Assembly: GCF_034424375.1 (NCBI RefSeq)
Contig: NZ_CP139965.1
Location: 6,386,001-6,450,000 of the forward strand
DNA from: Paraburkholderia kururiensis
GTDB lineage: Bacteria > Pseudomonadota > Gammaproteobacteria > Burkholderiales > Burkholderiaceae
Direction: 5' to 3'
DNA: 64,000 nucleotides
The notes beneath the pieces were generated by a model. That model saw nothing but the letters and a program-made list of their open reading frames with translations. It was not told the DNA's origin and made no database searches. Shown here one piece after another: positions 45,715-54,089 of the stretch; the stretch's first letter is position 1; every line of letters starts with the position of its first letter. The translations under genes were made by a program, and so were the position numbers.

Positions 45715-46533
45715 CTAGTACGCGAAGCTGATGGGCGCGCCGCCGCGCGGATGCGGCATGACGCCCATGGGCACACCATAGATTTCGGCGAGCGTCGTTT
45801 CTTCGATGAGTGTCTGCGCGGCACCGCTGGCGAGCAGCGTGCCGCGTTTGAGCGCGATGAGGTCGTCGCAGAAACGCGCGGCCATGTTGACGTCGTGCAG
45901 CACCACTACGACGCCGAGGCCGCGACGCTGGCTCAGCGTGCGCACGAGATCGAGCACTTCGATCTGATGCGCGATGTCGAGCGCCGAGATCGGTTCGTCG
46001 AGCAGCAGACATTGGCTGTCCTGCGCAACCAGCATGGCGATCCATGCGCGCTGCCGCTCGCCGCCCGAGAGGTTGTCCACGAGACGGTCCGCGAAGTGAG
46101 CGATGTCCGTCAATTCCATGGCCTCGTCCACCCTGTCCCGGTCCGTGCCCGTGAAGCGGCCGAGTGCACCGTGCCACGGATAGCGGCCCAGCGAGACCAG
46201 CTCACGCACCGTCATGCCGTTGGCGCCGGGCTGCTGTTGCGGCAGATACGCCACGCGTCGCGCAAACGCGCGGTTGTCCCATTCGGGCAGCGCGCGGCCT
46301 TCGAACGAGAGCGAACCGGACGTGGGCACCTGTTGTCGCGCGAGCAGCTTGAGCAGCGTCGATTTGCCCGAGCCGTTGTGACCGATGAGCCCGCATACGC
46401 GCCCTGCGGGCAGCGTCAGCGTGAGCGGCTGCAGCAGCACGCGCGCAGCTACTGCGAACGACACGTCGTGCAGCGCGTACATCGGTTCGCGCTGCGGTTG
46501 TCTGAGAGCAAGGATCGAAGCGTTGGCATTCAT
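45715..46533 (-). CDS. FhuC/FecE-type Fe(III)-siderophore ABC ATPase
   Basis: Cytoplasmic ATPase (272 aa) for ferric siderophore import. Walker A is GHNGSGKST, signature LSGGERQRAWIAM, Walker B LLLDEPISALD, and the switch His is in VVVLHDVNMAARF. VSLGRYPWHGALGRF is typical of the FepC/FhuC group. It overlaps the exporter gene by four bases (46530-46533). Its membrane partner and binding protein are encoded about 28 kb downstream at the end of the same operon, so the NRPS genes split the uptake set. Confidence 0.94.
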   Translation of the reverse strand: MNANASILALRQPQREPMYALHDVSFAVAARVLLQPLTLTLPAGRVCGLIGHNGSGKSTLLKLLARQQVPTSGSLSFEGRALPEWDNRAFARRVAYLPQQQPGANGMTVRELVSLGRYPWHGALGRFTGTDRDRVDEAMELTDIAHFADRLVDNLSGGERQRAWIAMLVAQDSQCLLLDEPISALDIAHQIEVLDLVRTLSQRRGLGVVVVLHDVNMAARFCDDLIALKRGTLLASGAAQTLIEETTLAEIYGVPMGVMPHPRGGAPISFAY

Positions 46534-48221
46534 GATGCGGACATTCCAGGTTGAGGGGCCGCCGCGAGATCAGCGGAATGCGCCGTTTCCAGCGGCACGC
46601 GTGCGAGTGCAGCGCCCGGCCCCTCTTCGACGATGCGGCCGAAATCGAGCTTGATGTAGCGATCGGCGAGCGAAAAATAGCGGTCGTCGTGCGTGATGAC
46701 GAGCACGGTCTTGCCCTTCGCCTTCAATCCAGGCAGCAGGCGGCGGTAGAACACGTCCTTGAACAGCGGGTCCTGGTCGGCGGCCCATTCGTCGAACACG
46801 TAGAAGGGCCGGTCCTCCAGGTACGCGACCAGCAATGCGAGCCGCTTGCGCTGCCCTTGCGACAGCTGGAGCGTGGAGAACACGCCGTCTTCCACACGTA
46901 CCTTGTGGGCCAGTTGAAGCGCTTCCAGCAATTGCTGCGCGAGCGCATCGAGGCCGTGCTGCGGCAAACCCAGCAGGTTCTCGAACAGGAAGAAGTCGCT
47001 GAAAACCACCGAGAACTGCTGACGGTAAAGGTCGCGTTGCGCGTCGTCGACGGGATGGCCGTCGAGCAGCACGTGGCCGCTCTCCGGCACATACAGCCCG
47101 ACCAGCATCTTCGCGAGCGTGGTCTTGCCGCTGCCGTTGCCGCCGATCAGAAAGACCACCTCGCCGGGTTTGAACGCCAGATCGATGGGACCGAGCGTGA
47201 AGACCTCGTTCTCTTTTTCGCGGAAATAGCGGTGCGTCGCGGCGTGCAGCGCAATCGAGGTGAACGGCTTCACGGCGACCGGCGCGAGCGATTTTTCAGG
47301 CGGCAATTCCGCGCTCACCTGTTCGATGCGTTCGAGCGCCACGCGTGCCGAACTGAGATTCGGGATAGCGGACAGCACCGCCTCGATGGGCATGATCATG
47401 TAGACGAACACAATGGCATAGCCCGACATGACGTGCGCATCCACCTGAATGTGCCGCGCGAACACGAACAGCGTGAGGCCGATGAAGGCAAAGAGAATGC
47501 AGTTGCCCCAGCTCGAGGCCGCCGCGTACAGCATGTAACCGCGCGTGCGCTGTACGCGCACGGCTTCGACGTTGGTTTCGAGCGTGTCGTCGATGAAGGC
47601 GCGCTTGCGCTCGCGGTGCAGCTTCAGTTCCTTCGCGCCGTCGAAGAGCGCGCGAAAGTGCTTGACGAGATCGTCCTCGCGCTTGCGCGATGTGCGCAGA
47701 TGAAACATTGCACGCGTATGGGCATAGCGAAAGCCGGCCATGCCGAGCACGATGGAAACCACGGCCACCGCCAGAATGGGCCACGACAGATAGCCGAGAT
47801 AGACGAGGCAGCCCACGATGACGGCGCTTTGCATCGCAAGCGCAGGCAGGCTCACGAAGAACACGACGATCGTATCCAGATCTTGTGTGAGCACAGCGAG
47901 CGAGCGCGCGGCGCCCTGCTTTTCCAGATGCGGATACGATGCGTCGCCAATGCGCCGGATGGTACGCATGCGCAACGTGGCCTTCGCCTTTTGCCCCAGC
48001 CACATGAAGAGCGACTGGGCGAGCGTGCGCATGGCAACGACCACGACGCCCACCGCCAGAAACTGCCAGCCCAGGCGCGCCAACTGCGCGGGCGCCGCGC
48101 CGAGCGCCTGATTGACGAGTGCGAGTAGCGCCGCATTGCCGAGGCCGCCCGCGATACTCGCCGCAAGCGCAACGGCCAGTGCCCAACGCGATTTGCTTAC
48201 CAGATGCCAAAGTAAGGACAT
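46530..48221 (-). CDS. PvdE/SyrD-like cyclic-peptide exporter (ABC, fused)
   Basis: A 563-aa fused ABC transporter with an N-terminal six-helix membrane domain and a C-terminal ATPase. Walker A is GGNGSGKTT, the signature is the unusual LSQGQRKRLAL, and Walker B is FYVFDEWAADQDP. The LSQGQ...FDEWAADQDP combination is diagnostic for the cyclic peptide/pyoverdine exporter family. ATG 48221 (MSLLWHLV) has AGGAAA upstream. It likely moves the finished or precursor siderophore across the inner membrane. It lies between the N-oxygenase genes and the FhuC-like gene. Confidence 0.93.
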   Translation of the reverse strand: MSLLWHLVSKSRWALAVALAASIAGGLGNAALLALVNQALGAAPAQLARLGWQFLAVGVVVVAMRTLAQSLFMWLGQKAKATLRMRTIRRIGDASYPHLEKQGAARSLAVLTQDLDTIVVFFVSLPALAMQSAVIVGCLVYLGYLSWPILAVAVVSIVLGMAGFRYAHTRAMFHLRTSRKREDDLVKHFRALFDGAKELKLHRERKRAFIDDTLETNVEAVRVQRTRGYMLYAAASSWGNCILFAFIGLTLFVFARHIQVDAHVMSGYAIVFVYMIMPIEAVLSAIPNLSSARVALERIEQVSAELPPEKSLAPVAVKPFTSIALHAATHRYFREKENEVFTLGPIDLAFKPGEVVFLIGGNGSGKTTLAKMLVGLYVPESGHVLLDGHPVDDAQRDLYRQQFSVVFSDFFLFENLLGLPQHGLDALAQQLLEALQLAHKVRVEDGVFSTLQLSQGQRKRLALLVAYLEDRPFYVFDEWAADQDPLFKDVFYRRLLPGLKAKGKTVLVITHDDRYFSLADRYIKLDFGRIVEEGPGAALARVPLETAHSADLAAAPQPGMSAS

Positions 48222-48320
48222 GTATTTCCTTTGATAACGAGAGGCGCGCGGACCCGAGGCGCCTGCGGTTTCGTGGAAGCGCCAGCGCCCGCTGCCGTCC
48301 CAGTTCCGCACGACGTGCCC

Positions 48321-49181
48321 TTACGCACCCTCTTCCTCACGTGTGTTCGCGGCAGCGGCGGCATGGTCGCGCTCATGCGTCTGCCGCATGCGTTTGAGAA
48401 ACGGACAACGATCGCCCGCGGGCACGTTCGCATCCTCGAGAAAATATTGCTTCCATTCGAGATTGCCGGGATCGCCGAAAAAACCGAGATCGGGATGCGC
48501 CGGAATCTCGTCCCACGCATCGAGCCGCTTGCGCACTTCGTTGCGCGCCTCGCGGCCGATGACCTTGTTGGTGATCGTGTCGACGAAGACCGAACGCGGC
48601 TGAAACAGCAAGACCATGCCCGGCCCCAGGTTGCGGCTGCGGCGAGCACGAAACGAAGGGCACGCGCAGACCACGAACATCTGCACGCCGGCGTATGAAA
48701 ATTCCCATGCTTCTTCCATGGGGTCCGGCTGCTCGTCGGCTCGCGCGTCGGGATCCACGTCGTGCAACTGCTGCAGGATGGCCCAGAACAACTCGCGGTA
48801 GGCGCTGTGCGACAACGGCTGTGCGTCGGGTTCGAAGAACACGGCCAGATTGTTTCTGCGGTACTGCGGCTGCGATGCGAGCGTCGCGAACGTTTGCATT
48901 GTCGCGGGCAGTTCGCACGTGTCCTTGCCGTTGACGAACGAGTAGAACATTTCGCCGCGCCGCTCGGCTATCGTGCCGAAAAAGCACGGGTACGCCGGGT
49001 CCAGCACCTGTGCGCGCAGCGTCGAATACGATGTGGCGAGCCACGCCGGAATCGACACCGCAGCGCCCGTTCTGCGCCCCGCGATGACACGGCTGCGCCA
49101 ATCGCCCGCCTCGAACGCGAGGGGATCCGGGCGGCTGTCCCGCACCTCGCCGAACGCGCCTGCATTGCCTCTTTCCATCAT
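48321..49181 (-). CDS. YqcI/YcgG-family heme N-oxygenase (GrbE type)
   Basis: A 286-aa protein of the YqcI/YcgG family. Visible family traits are AYPCFFGTIAERRGEMFYSF near the N-terminus, NNLAVFFEP, MFVVCACPSFRARRSRNLGPGMVLLFQPR, and a CPFLKRM motif near the C-terminus. Characterised members are heme-dependent N-hydroxylases of guanidino compounds such as arginine (GntA and AglA are examples I recall). In gramibactin-type clusters the GrbE protein is needed for graminine formation, which originates from arginine. Here it is probably the first step, hydroxylating arginine nitrogen. Two adjacent ATGs (49181 and 49178) follow AGGA. It lies directly after the GrbD-like gene. Confidence 0.85.
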   Translation of the reverse strand: MMERGNAGAFGEVRDSRPDPLAFEAGDWRSRVIAGRRTGAAVSIPAWLATSYSTLRAQVLDPAYPCFFGTIAERRGEMFYSFVNGKDTCELPATMQTFATLASQPQYRRNNLAVFFEPDAQPLSHSAYRELFWAILQQLHDVDPDARADEQPDPMEEAWEFSYAGVQMFVVCACPSFRARRSRNLGPGMVLLFQPRSVFVDTITNKVIGREARNEVRKRLDAWDEIPAHPDLGFFGDPGNLEWKQYFLEDANVPAGDRCPFLKRMRQTHERDHAAAAANTREEEGA

Positions 49182-49337
49182 TCGCTTCCTGCTCCACGGT
49201 TGAGCGCGACCTACGCGCGGGCATTCCCGGGCCATGAGGCCGGGAACGTCGATGCTGCAATCGTGGGGAAGCGACGCCTTTCGTATCGATGTCTTTCATG
49301 TGGCGCCGTGGATAAGACACATGCCCTGTCGAGGGGC

Positions 49338-50774
49338 TTAAACGGTTGCCGGTTGATCGAGTTCGGCGACGAGTGCGTCGACCCACTCGTCCGGAATGAT
49401 GGGCTGGTGGTACGTGCATTCGCGCGAAGTCACGGTGGAGCCGTGCAGCCGGCCATCGGGAATCAGCACCTTGTCGCCGATGTGCATTTCCAGCTGCATG
49501 CCGACATTGCCCCAGAACAGCATGTCGCCTTCCTCGATCGTGACGAGCCGATGATCGTTGTGCACGTGGGTGGTCGAACACATCTCCATCGGTTCGACGA
49601 AGGTTTCGCGATCGATGTCGGGACATTCCGCATCGATGCGCGCGCTGATGCGATGCGCGAACGCAACGTAACGGCGAATGGAGGACAGCCAGCGCAGTTG
49701 TTCGCCGAGGTCCCAGCGCGCGCGTTCGGCCAGCCGCTGCGCCGCGACGATGCCCTGCACGCACTGCTCGTGCGCGGGCGTACCGACTTCTACCGCAAGG
49801 CGCCGCAGCGCTTTCGCAGCGCGCTGGACGAGCGCGTTCTTGAGCGCCTGCGCGTCACCGGGCGCCCTGCCCGCAGGCTGCAGATGGGCGCAGGCGCGTT
49901 CCAGCGCGAGACCGAACGCGAGCCACTCGGCCTCGGCGCCGAATGCGGCGCCGATGAGCCCGAACGCGCGATCGGGGCGACGTGCGAGCGCATAGAGCAG
50001 ATTGCATTTCGCGGTGCTCGTCGGTAAATAGAACTGCCAGTAGGCATGCTGACGTCCCGTCACACCCATGGCCGCCGCAACGCGTTCCAGCAGGGCGTCG
50101 TCGGGTGTCTCGGCATGCAGCGTGGGACGCTCCGCTGGAGCGAGCAGATCGAAGAAGCCGCTCGCCTGCGCTCGGGCCAGCGCACGGCGCTTCGACTCCG
50201 CGAGCGCCCAGCGCTGAACCATGACGAAGCGCAGCCCTTCTTCGAGATAGTCGTTCGCGACAAGGCGCGCGAACGTGTCGTTCCAGAACGCCAGCTCGCC
50301 GTCCACGATAGCGGCAAGCCGTGCACCGGCAGCATCCGCGGGCTCATGTGCATCGACGTCTTTGCCCAGATACTCGAACGCGTAGGCCTCCAGGAAAGGG
50401 GCGATCTGGGCGCCGAGCAGACGCGTGTGCTCGTCATGGAATTCGGTGAAACGCCGCCATGAATCGGCCCCGGTGCCTGAAGGCGCACGCGCAATGTCCA
50501 GCTCGTAAATCGACATCAACGTGCGGCCCGAGGCCAGCGCCGCCAGACGGCTCACGTTATGTGGACGCACGGGTTTCATGAACTTCAGGAACGCGAAGTC
50601 TTCGGGACGCAGCGGCCGGCGATGAAAGTCGTCGTCGAGCACGAGTTCATCCACGGTCGCGCTGCGATACGGCGCAGCCGCTGCAAAGGCCTGAATGAGC
50701 GAGACGTAGTGCTCGCTCTTGCCCTCGAACGGCGAGAAATCGAAGAGCGGAAGCGAATCGGAATGCGTGGTCAT
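49338..50774 (-). CDS. SznF-like helical/cupin N-oxygenase (GrbD type)
   Basis: A 478-aa protein with a long helical region followed by a C-terminal cupin. The helical part contains YWQFYLPTSTAKCNLLYALA, resembling heme-oxygenase-like diiron oxygenases. The cupin has TTHVHNDHRLVTIEEGDMLF and LIPDGRLHGSTVTS, giving the His-X-His plus His metal triad. This layout and length match SznF, the streptozotocin enzyme that oxidises an arginine guanidine and rearranges it to an N-nitroso group. I infer that it builds the N-nitroso-hydroxylamine (diazeniumdiolate) of graminine from hydroxyarginine made by the neighbouring heme enzyme. The diiron ligands of the helical domain could not be assigned with certainty by eye. 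Confidence 0.8.
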   Translation of the reverse strand: MTTHSDSLPLFDFSPFEGKSEHYVSLIQAFAAAAPYRSATVDELVLDDDFHRRPLRPEDFAFLKFMKPVRPHNVSRLAALASGRTLMSIYELDIARAPSGTGADSWRRFTEFHDEHTRLLGAQIAPFLEAYAFEYLGKDVDAHEPADAAGARLAAIVDGELAFWNDTFARLVANDYLEEGLRFVMVQRWALAESKRRALARAQASGFFDLLAPAERPTLHAETPDDALLERVAAAMGVTGRQHAYWQFYLPTSTAKCNLLYALARRPDRAFGLIGAAFGAEAEWLAFGLALERACAHLQPAGRAPGDAQALKNALVQRAAKALRRLAVEVGTPAHEQCVQGIVAAQRLAERARWDLGEQLRWLSSIRRYVAFAHRISARIDAECPDIDRETFVEPMEMCSTTHVHNDHRLVTIEEGDMLFWGNVGMQLEMHIGDKVLIPDGRLHGSTVTSRECTYHQPIIPDEWVDALVAELDQPATV

Positions 50775-50853
50775 TGGGTCCTTCTCCAGTTCTCCAGGTT
50801 GCCATCGTCAATCTCGACTACAGCGCGTGAGGTCGTGTTGGCCGCATAGGGGC

Positions 50854-51840
50854 CTATGCCTTGCCCGCGCCGGACTCGCCGGTCATGGCGACGAGCACGC
50901 GGCGCTTGCCTTCGTATGGCGCGCGGCCATGCGACATCAGCACGTTGTCGAGCACCATGAGGTCGCCGTCGTGCCAGTCGAACGAGAGCATCGTGTCGCG
51001 ATAGACGGCACGAATCTCGTCGAGCATGGTGGCTTCGATGGGTGTGCCGTCGCCGAAACAGGTATTGCGCGGCAAGCGGTCTTCGTCGACCACATCGAGC
51101 AGCGCTTCGCGTAGTCCCTGCGGCAGGTTCGTGAAATGGAAGAGATGCGCCTGGTTGAACCAGACGCGCTCGCCGGTCACAGGGTGCGACAGCTCCGACT
51201 GACAGACTTCGCGCGTGCGTAGCGCCTCGCCGTCGTCGAGCCATTCGTATTCGATACCACGCTCGCGGCAGTAGCGATCGACGTTCGATCGATCAGTGGT
51301 GCCAAACACCTGCTGCCACGGCAGGTCAAGACCATTGCCATAGTTGCGCACGTACATGACGCCGCGTTCGGCGAAGCGACGGCGCAGCGACGGCGACAGT
51401 CGCTCGTACACGCGCCGGCTGTCGGCCACGGGCGTGGCGCCGCCACGTGTCGAGGCTACGTCGCAATAAAACCAGATGCGCGCGGGCCAATGACGCGTAT
51501 AGGACTGCTCGTTGTGCTGATCGATCCATTGATCGGCGGGATAGTCGGTGGAGGAGTAGACGCGATTTTCAATGCGGCTTCTGGGCGTGGAGCCGAATTC
51601 ATAGTCGAGCGCACGGCCGAAATGCGAGACGAAGCGATCGAAGCCGCTCACGCCCGCGGGCTGAAAGCCGCGCAACAACACGCCGCCGTCACTCGACAAC
51701 GCCGATTCGATACGTGCGCGCAGAACCGCAAGACTCTCTTCGAGCGAGCGACCGTCTTGCGCCTCGATCACGGCGAGACGCGTGCCATTGCGTTCGAACA
51801 CCTGTTCCTTGAGCGGGAGCGTATGGGTCAATGACGTCAT
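50854..51840 (-). CDS. SyrP-like Fe(II)/2-oxoglutarate aspartate beta-hydroxylase
   Basis: A 328-aa member of the TauD/TfdA family. The metal-binding segment is IDQHNEQSYTRHWP, with His-Asn-Glu as in SyrP-like enzymes, and the distal His and Arg are in MSHGRAPYEGKRRVLV. SyrP-type enzymes hydroxylate the beta carbon of Asp while it is attached to an NRPS carrier. The first A domain of the large NRPS has a clean Asp code, so the product is expected to be beta-hydroxyaspartate, a bidentate iron ligand. It overlaps the thioesterase gene by four bases (ATGA, start 51840), and the open frame upstream to 52041 is not coding. Confidence 0.92.
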   Translation of the reverse strand: MTSLTHTLPLKEQVFERNGTRLAVIEAQDGRSLEESLAVLRARIESALSSDGGVLLRGFQPAGVSGFDRFVSHFGRALDYEFGSTPRSRIENRVYSSTDYPADQWIDQHNEQSYTRHWPARIWFYCDVASTRGGATPVADSRRVYERLSPSLRRRFAERGVMYVRNYGNGLDLPWQQVFGTTDRSNVDRYCRERGIEYEWLDDGEALRTREVCQSELSHPVTGERVWFNQAHLFHFTNLPQGLREALLDVVDEDRLPRNTCFGDGTPIEATMLDEIRAVYRDTMLSFDWHDGDLMVLDNVLMSHGRAPYEGKRRVLVAMTGESGAGKA

Positions 51841-52658
51841 GAAGGCTCTCTCACGAAAGATGGCGCAGCTTGCGTGGCCGCACTTACGTCGCGCGGCAGC
51901 GCGGTCGCGAGCCCGTCCGCAATGCGCGTCAGCACGGCGTCTGCGTCGTCGGTCAAGAAGAAATGCCCGCCGTGGAAGCGATGAACCGTACAACCGGCGC
52001 GCGTCTCGTCGGACCATGCTTCGACGTCCGCTGCATGACATGTCGCCGGATCGTCACGTCCGATGAAGACATCGATCGCACAATCGAGCGGCTCACTGCC
52101 CGAGGCCACACGCGCGGCGAGATAAGCGGGATGCACGCCGCACAAATGGAAATCGGCACGCAGGGCGGGCAGCATGAAATCGATGAACTCGTGGTCGTCG
52201 AGCAAGGCTGCGGGCGTTCCGCCGCGCACACGCAGACGCTCGACAAGCACCTCGCTGCCCGACGCGAGCCAGTGCGTTTCGATTGCTCGACGCGCGGGCG
52301 CAACGGTCCCCGAAGCGCCCAACCAGACGGGATCGGGAAAGCCGCGCTGCCGCAGTGCATGAGCCAGTTCGAGGCCCACGAGAGCGCCCATGCTGTGGCC
52401 GAATATGGCAAACGGTGTCTGCGTATCGAGCGCGCCCGCCACGTCGTCAGCCACCCGATTCATGAGGGACGGCCAGTCGGCAAGGGGTGGTTGGTTGCGC
52501 TTCACGCCGTGGCCCGGCAAGTCGATCGCCATGACATCGGTGAACGAAGGCAACTGGCGCGACCACGTCCGATAGAGCGCTGCGTTGCCGCCCGCGTGTG
52601 CCAGGCAAACGAGCGTGATGCGCGGCGTGGCCGCGGCCCTTTGCGTCGTGAAGCGCAT
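51837..52658 (-). CDS. Type II thioesterase
   Basis: Stand-alone alpha/beta hydrolase (273 aa) that clears wrongly loaded carrier domains. Family features are CLAHAGGNAALYRTWSRQLP, AIDLPGHG, the nucleophile motif FGHSMGALV, an acid region FIGRDDPATC and a catalytic His in FHGGHFFLTD. The gene begins three bases after the MbtH stop codon and overlaps the beta-hydroxylase gene by four bases, which fits a tightly coupled operon start. Confidence 0.95.
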   Translation of the reverse strand: MRFTTQRAAATPRITLVCLAHAGGNAALYRTWSRQLPSFTDVMAIDLPGHGVKRNQPPLADWPSLMNRVADDVAGALDTQTPFAIFGHSMGALVGLELAHALRQRGFPDPVWLGASGTVAPARRAIETHWLASGSEVLVERLRVRGGTPAALLDDHEFIDFMLPALRADFHLCGVHPAYLAARVASGSEPLDCAIDVFIGRDDPATCHAADVEAWSDETRAGCTVHRFHGGHFFLTDDADAVLTRIADGLATALPRDVSAATQAAPSFVREPS

Positions 52659-52661
52659 CGC

Positions 52662-52916
52662 TCAGACGGCGGCCGTTCCGGCGCCGCGCGTCGCCTCTTC
52701 CGCCTGCGCTTCGGCTTGCGCCATCGCCTTGCGCAGACTCAGCGGACGCATATCGGTCCACACCTCGTCCACCCACCGAAGGCATTCGTCCTTCAAACCC
52801 GACTTGCCCGCGGCACGCCAGCCCGCAGGAATCGCCTTGTACTCCGGCCAGATCGAGTACTGCTCTTCGTCGTTCATCACCACGACAAACCGCGTGTCTT
52901 CGTCGCCCCAGCTCAT
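52662..52916 (-). CDS. MbtH-like protein
   Basis: An 84-aa chaperone-like partner of adenylation domains. The diagnostic pattern is present: [19 protein letters not shown], then [24 protein letters not shown] (three conserved Trp, TDMRP). The ATG at 52916 is preceded by GGAGG and GGAAAG. It is the first gene of the siderophore operon and sits directly behind the iron-regulated promoter region. The C-terminal 20 residues are Ala/Glu-rich and probably unstructured. Confidence 0.97.
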   Translation of the reverse strand: MSWGDEDTRFVVVMNDEEQYSIWPEYKAIPAGWRAAGKSGLKDECLRWVDEVWTDMRPLSLRKAMAQAEAQAEEATRGAGTAAV

Positions 52917-52949
52917 GATCTTTCCGACCTCCGCATGTTTCTATGAAAT

Positions 52950-52974
52950 ACGAATGCAAGTCATTATCATTTAC
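52950..52974 (-). promoter_or_regulatory. Overlapping Fur box and iron-starvation sigma promoter of the siderophore operon
   Basis: On the minus strand GTAAATGATAATGACTTGC matches 13 of 19 positions of the Fur consensus, including an unbroken AATGATAAT core. The same region reads TAAAT, exactly 16 bases, then CGT (52973 to 52950). That is the PvdS iron-starvation box, and it also resembles the TAAA-N17-CGT(C) promoters of OrbS-type ECF sigma factors in Burkholderia. It ends about 33 bases before the MbtH start codon. No ECF sigma gene is in the window. Confidence 0.7.
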
Positions 52975-53099
52975 ATGATGATGGATAGAGCAAGGCACGC
53001 TGTCAAGGTTCTTTTTGTAGAAGGCGTATCCGGCAGAAGGCAGGAGGTTCGTCAGCGTCCCCTGCGCCATCACGAGCAAACGGCTGTAATGCGGCGTCA

Positions 53100-53290
53100 A
53101 AAACAGCGATGTCCTGAAACAGTACCGACCCGCACCACGGTCGCCGTGCCGGTGGGCTGCGGTCGGTGGGAGCCGCCAGCCCCTCTGCCTTCTTCAACGA
53201 TTCGGTGTACGCCTGATACGCGGCAACGCCTTGCTGCCGCTCGCCGTCGGTCATCTGGCTCCAGCGGTTTTCTTCCGATGCAGATGGACA
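53100..53290 (-). pseudogene. Frameshifted YCII/DGPF-domain remnant
   Basis: On the minus strand one frame reads EENRWSQMTDGERQQGVAAY followed by a TESLKKAEGL segment, and another frame continues with HRPQPTGTATVVRVG. Together they recall YCII-related proteins (x-W-x-x-M-T-x-x-x-R...AY...F/Y-T-E-x-L-K-x-A-G...R-L-Q-P-T-x-T-A-T-x-V-R-V). The frames differ, no start is visible and the DGPF end is absent, so this looks like a decayed gene. The rest of the stretch from 52975 to 53630 holds no other gene that I can support. Confidence 0.45.
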
Positions 53291-53557
53291 CGCGGCGTCG
53301 AGAAAACTGCGGACGCGGCGTTCGTCCTGCGCACTCGTATGCGAAGTTGCCGGTCGAAGAGGTTCGGGGCGGACACGCTCCCTGGTCCTGCATGTACATG
53401 CCGTACAGCGGGCGGGCTTCGGCCGGCAATATGGGTGCTTCCGTCTTTGGTCCGGGCGACGCATGCAGGCTGTACTCGCACGCCGACAAGGTCTGTCCCT
53501 ATGACGGTCCTATTTCATCGCACACCACCATCCCCTTCCGGCAGTAGTGCTACTTTA

Positions 53558-53579
53558 TATATCGTCGTTTTCCGATATA
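53558..53579. promoter_or_regulatory. Inverted repeat upstream of the ArsR-type gene
   Basis: TATATCG-TCGTTTTC-CGATATA, perfect 7-bp arms in an A/T-rich patch about 50 bases before the regulator start. The right arm overlaps a TATAAA-like -10 element. The size and position fit an autoregulatory operator for an ArsR/SmtB-fold repressor. Confidence 0.55.
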
Positions 53580-53630
53580 AAATTCGTCCCGTAGCGATGC
53601 TAATTTCGTGTGCCACCGGTACGTACTTTC

Positions 53631-53957
53631 ATGAGTTCGAGAAAGCCCGCAGCAGCCGTTCCCGATATCGACGCCATTCTGAAGGCGCTCGCCAATCCCG
53701 TGCGCCGCGAGATTCTGGGGTGGCTGCGCGATCCGTATGCGCATTTCGCGGATCAGGAACTGCCGCTCGATCACGGCGTGTGCGCGGGCAAGATCGACGC
53801 GCGCTGCGGCCTGTCGCAATCCACCGTATCGGCCCATCTCGCTGCCTTGCAGCGCGCGGGGCTCGTAACGTCGAAACGCGTGGGCCAATGGGTGTTCTTC
53901 AAGCGCAATGACGCGGTCATCAAGGCCTTTATCAAACGCATGAATACGGAACTCTGA
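53631..53957 (+). CDS. ArsR-family winged-helix regulator
   Basis: A 108-aa helix-turn-helix protein. The motif IDAILKALANPVRREILGWL and the recognition helix LSQSTVSAHLAALQRAGLV are typical ArsR features, followed by the wing VGQWVFFKRND. The metal-binding Cys pair of ArsR (CVC in helix 3) is not present. Single Cys residues in HGVCAGKIDARCGLS could sense thiols or electrophiles. ATG 53631 has a weak ribosome site, and GTG 53610 is an alternative. It lies 132 bases upstream of an Old Yellow Enzyme gene on the same strand, which it probably represses. Confidence 0.88.
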   Translation: MSSRKPAAAVPDIDAILKALANPVRREILGWLRDPYAHFADQELPLDHGVCAGKIDARCGLSQSTVSAHLAALQRAGLVTSKRVGQWVFFKRNDAVIKAFIKRMNTEL

Positions 53958-54089
53958 GCACACGTGCACGCATCGCCGCGCATGGCCTGTCTGGTAACGC
54001 TGTATCGCCGGGGCCTTCCGTCGGTTTCATCGCTTTCATCACTTTTCCTCAGCCGCGGGCCACGTGCCCGCCCTAAAGGTGAACACAAC

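Noticed and set aside
51841..52041. Upstream extension of the beta-hydroxylase
   Set aside because: It overlaps the thioesterase frame, is Arg-rich, and the family start is at 51840 with a normal ATGA coupling.
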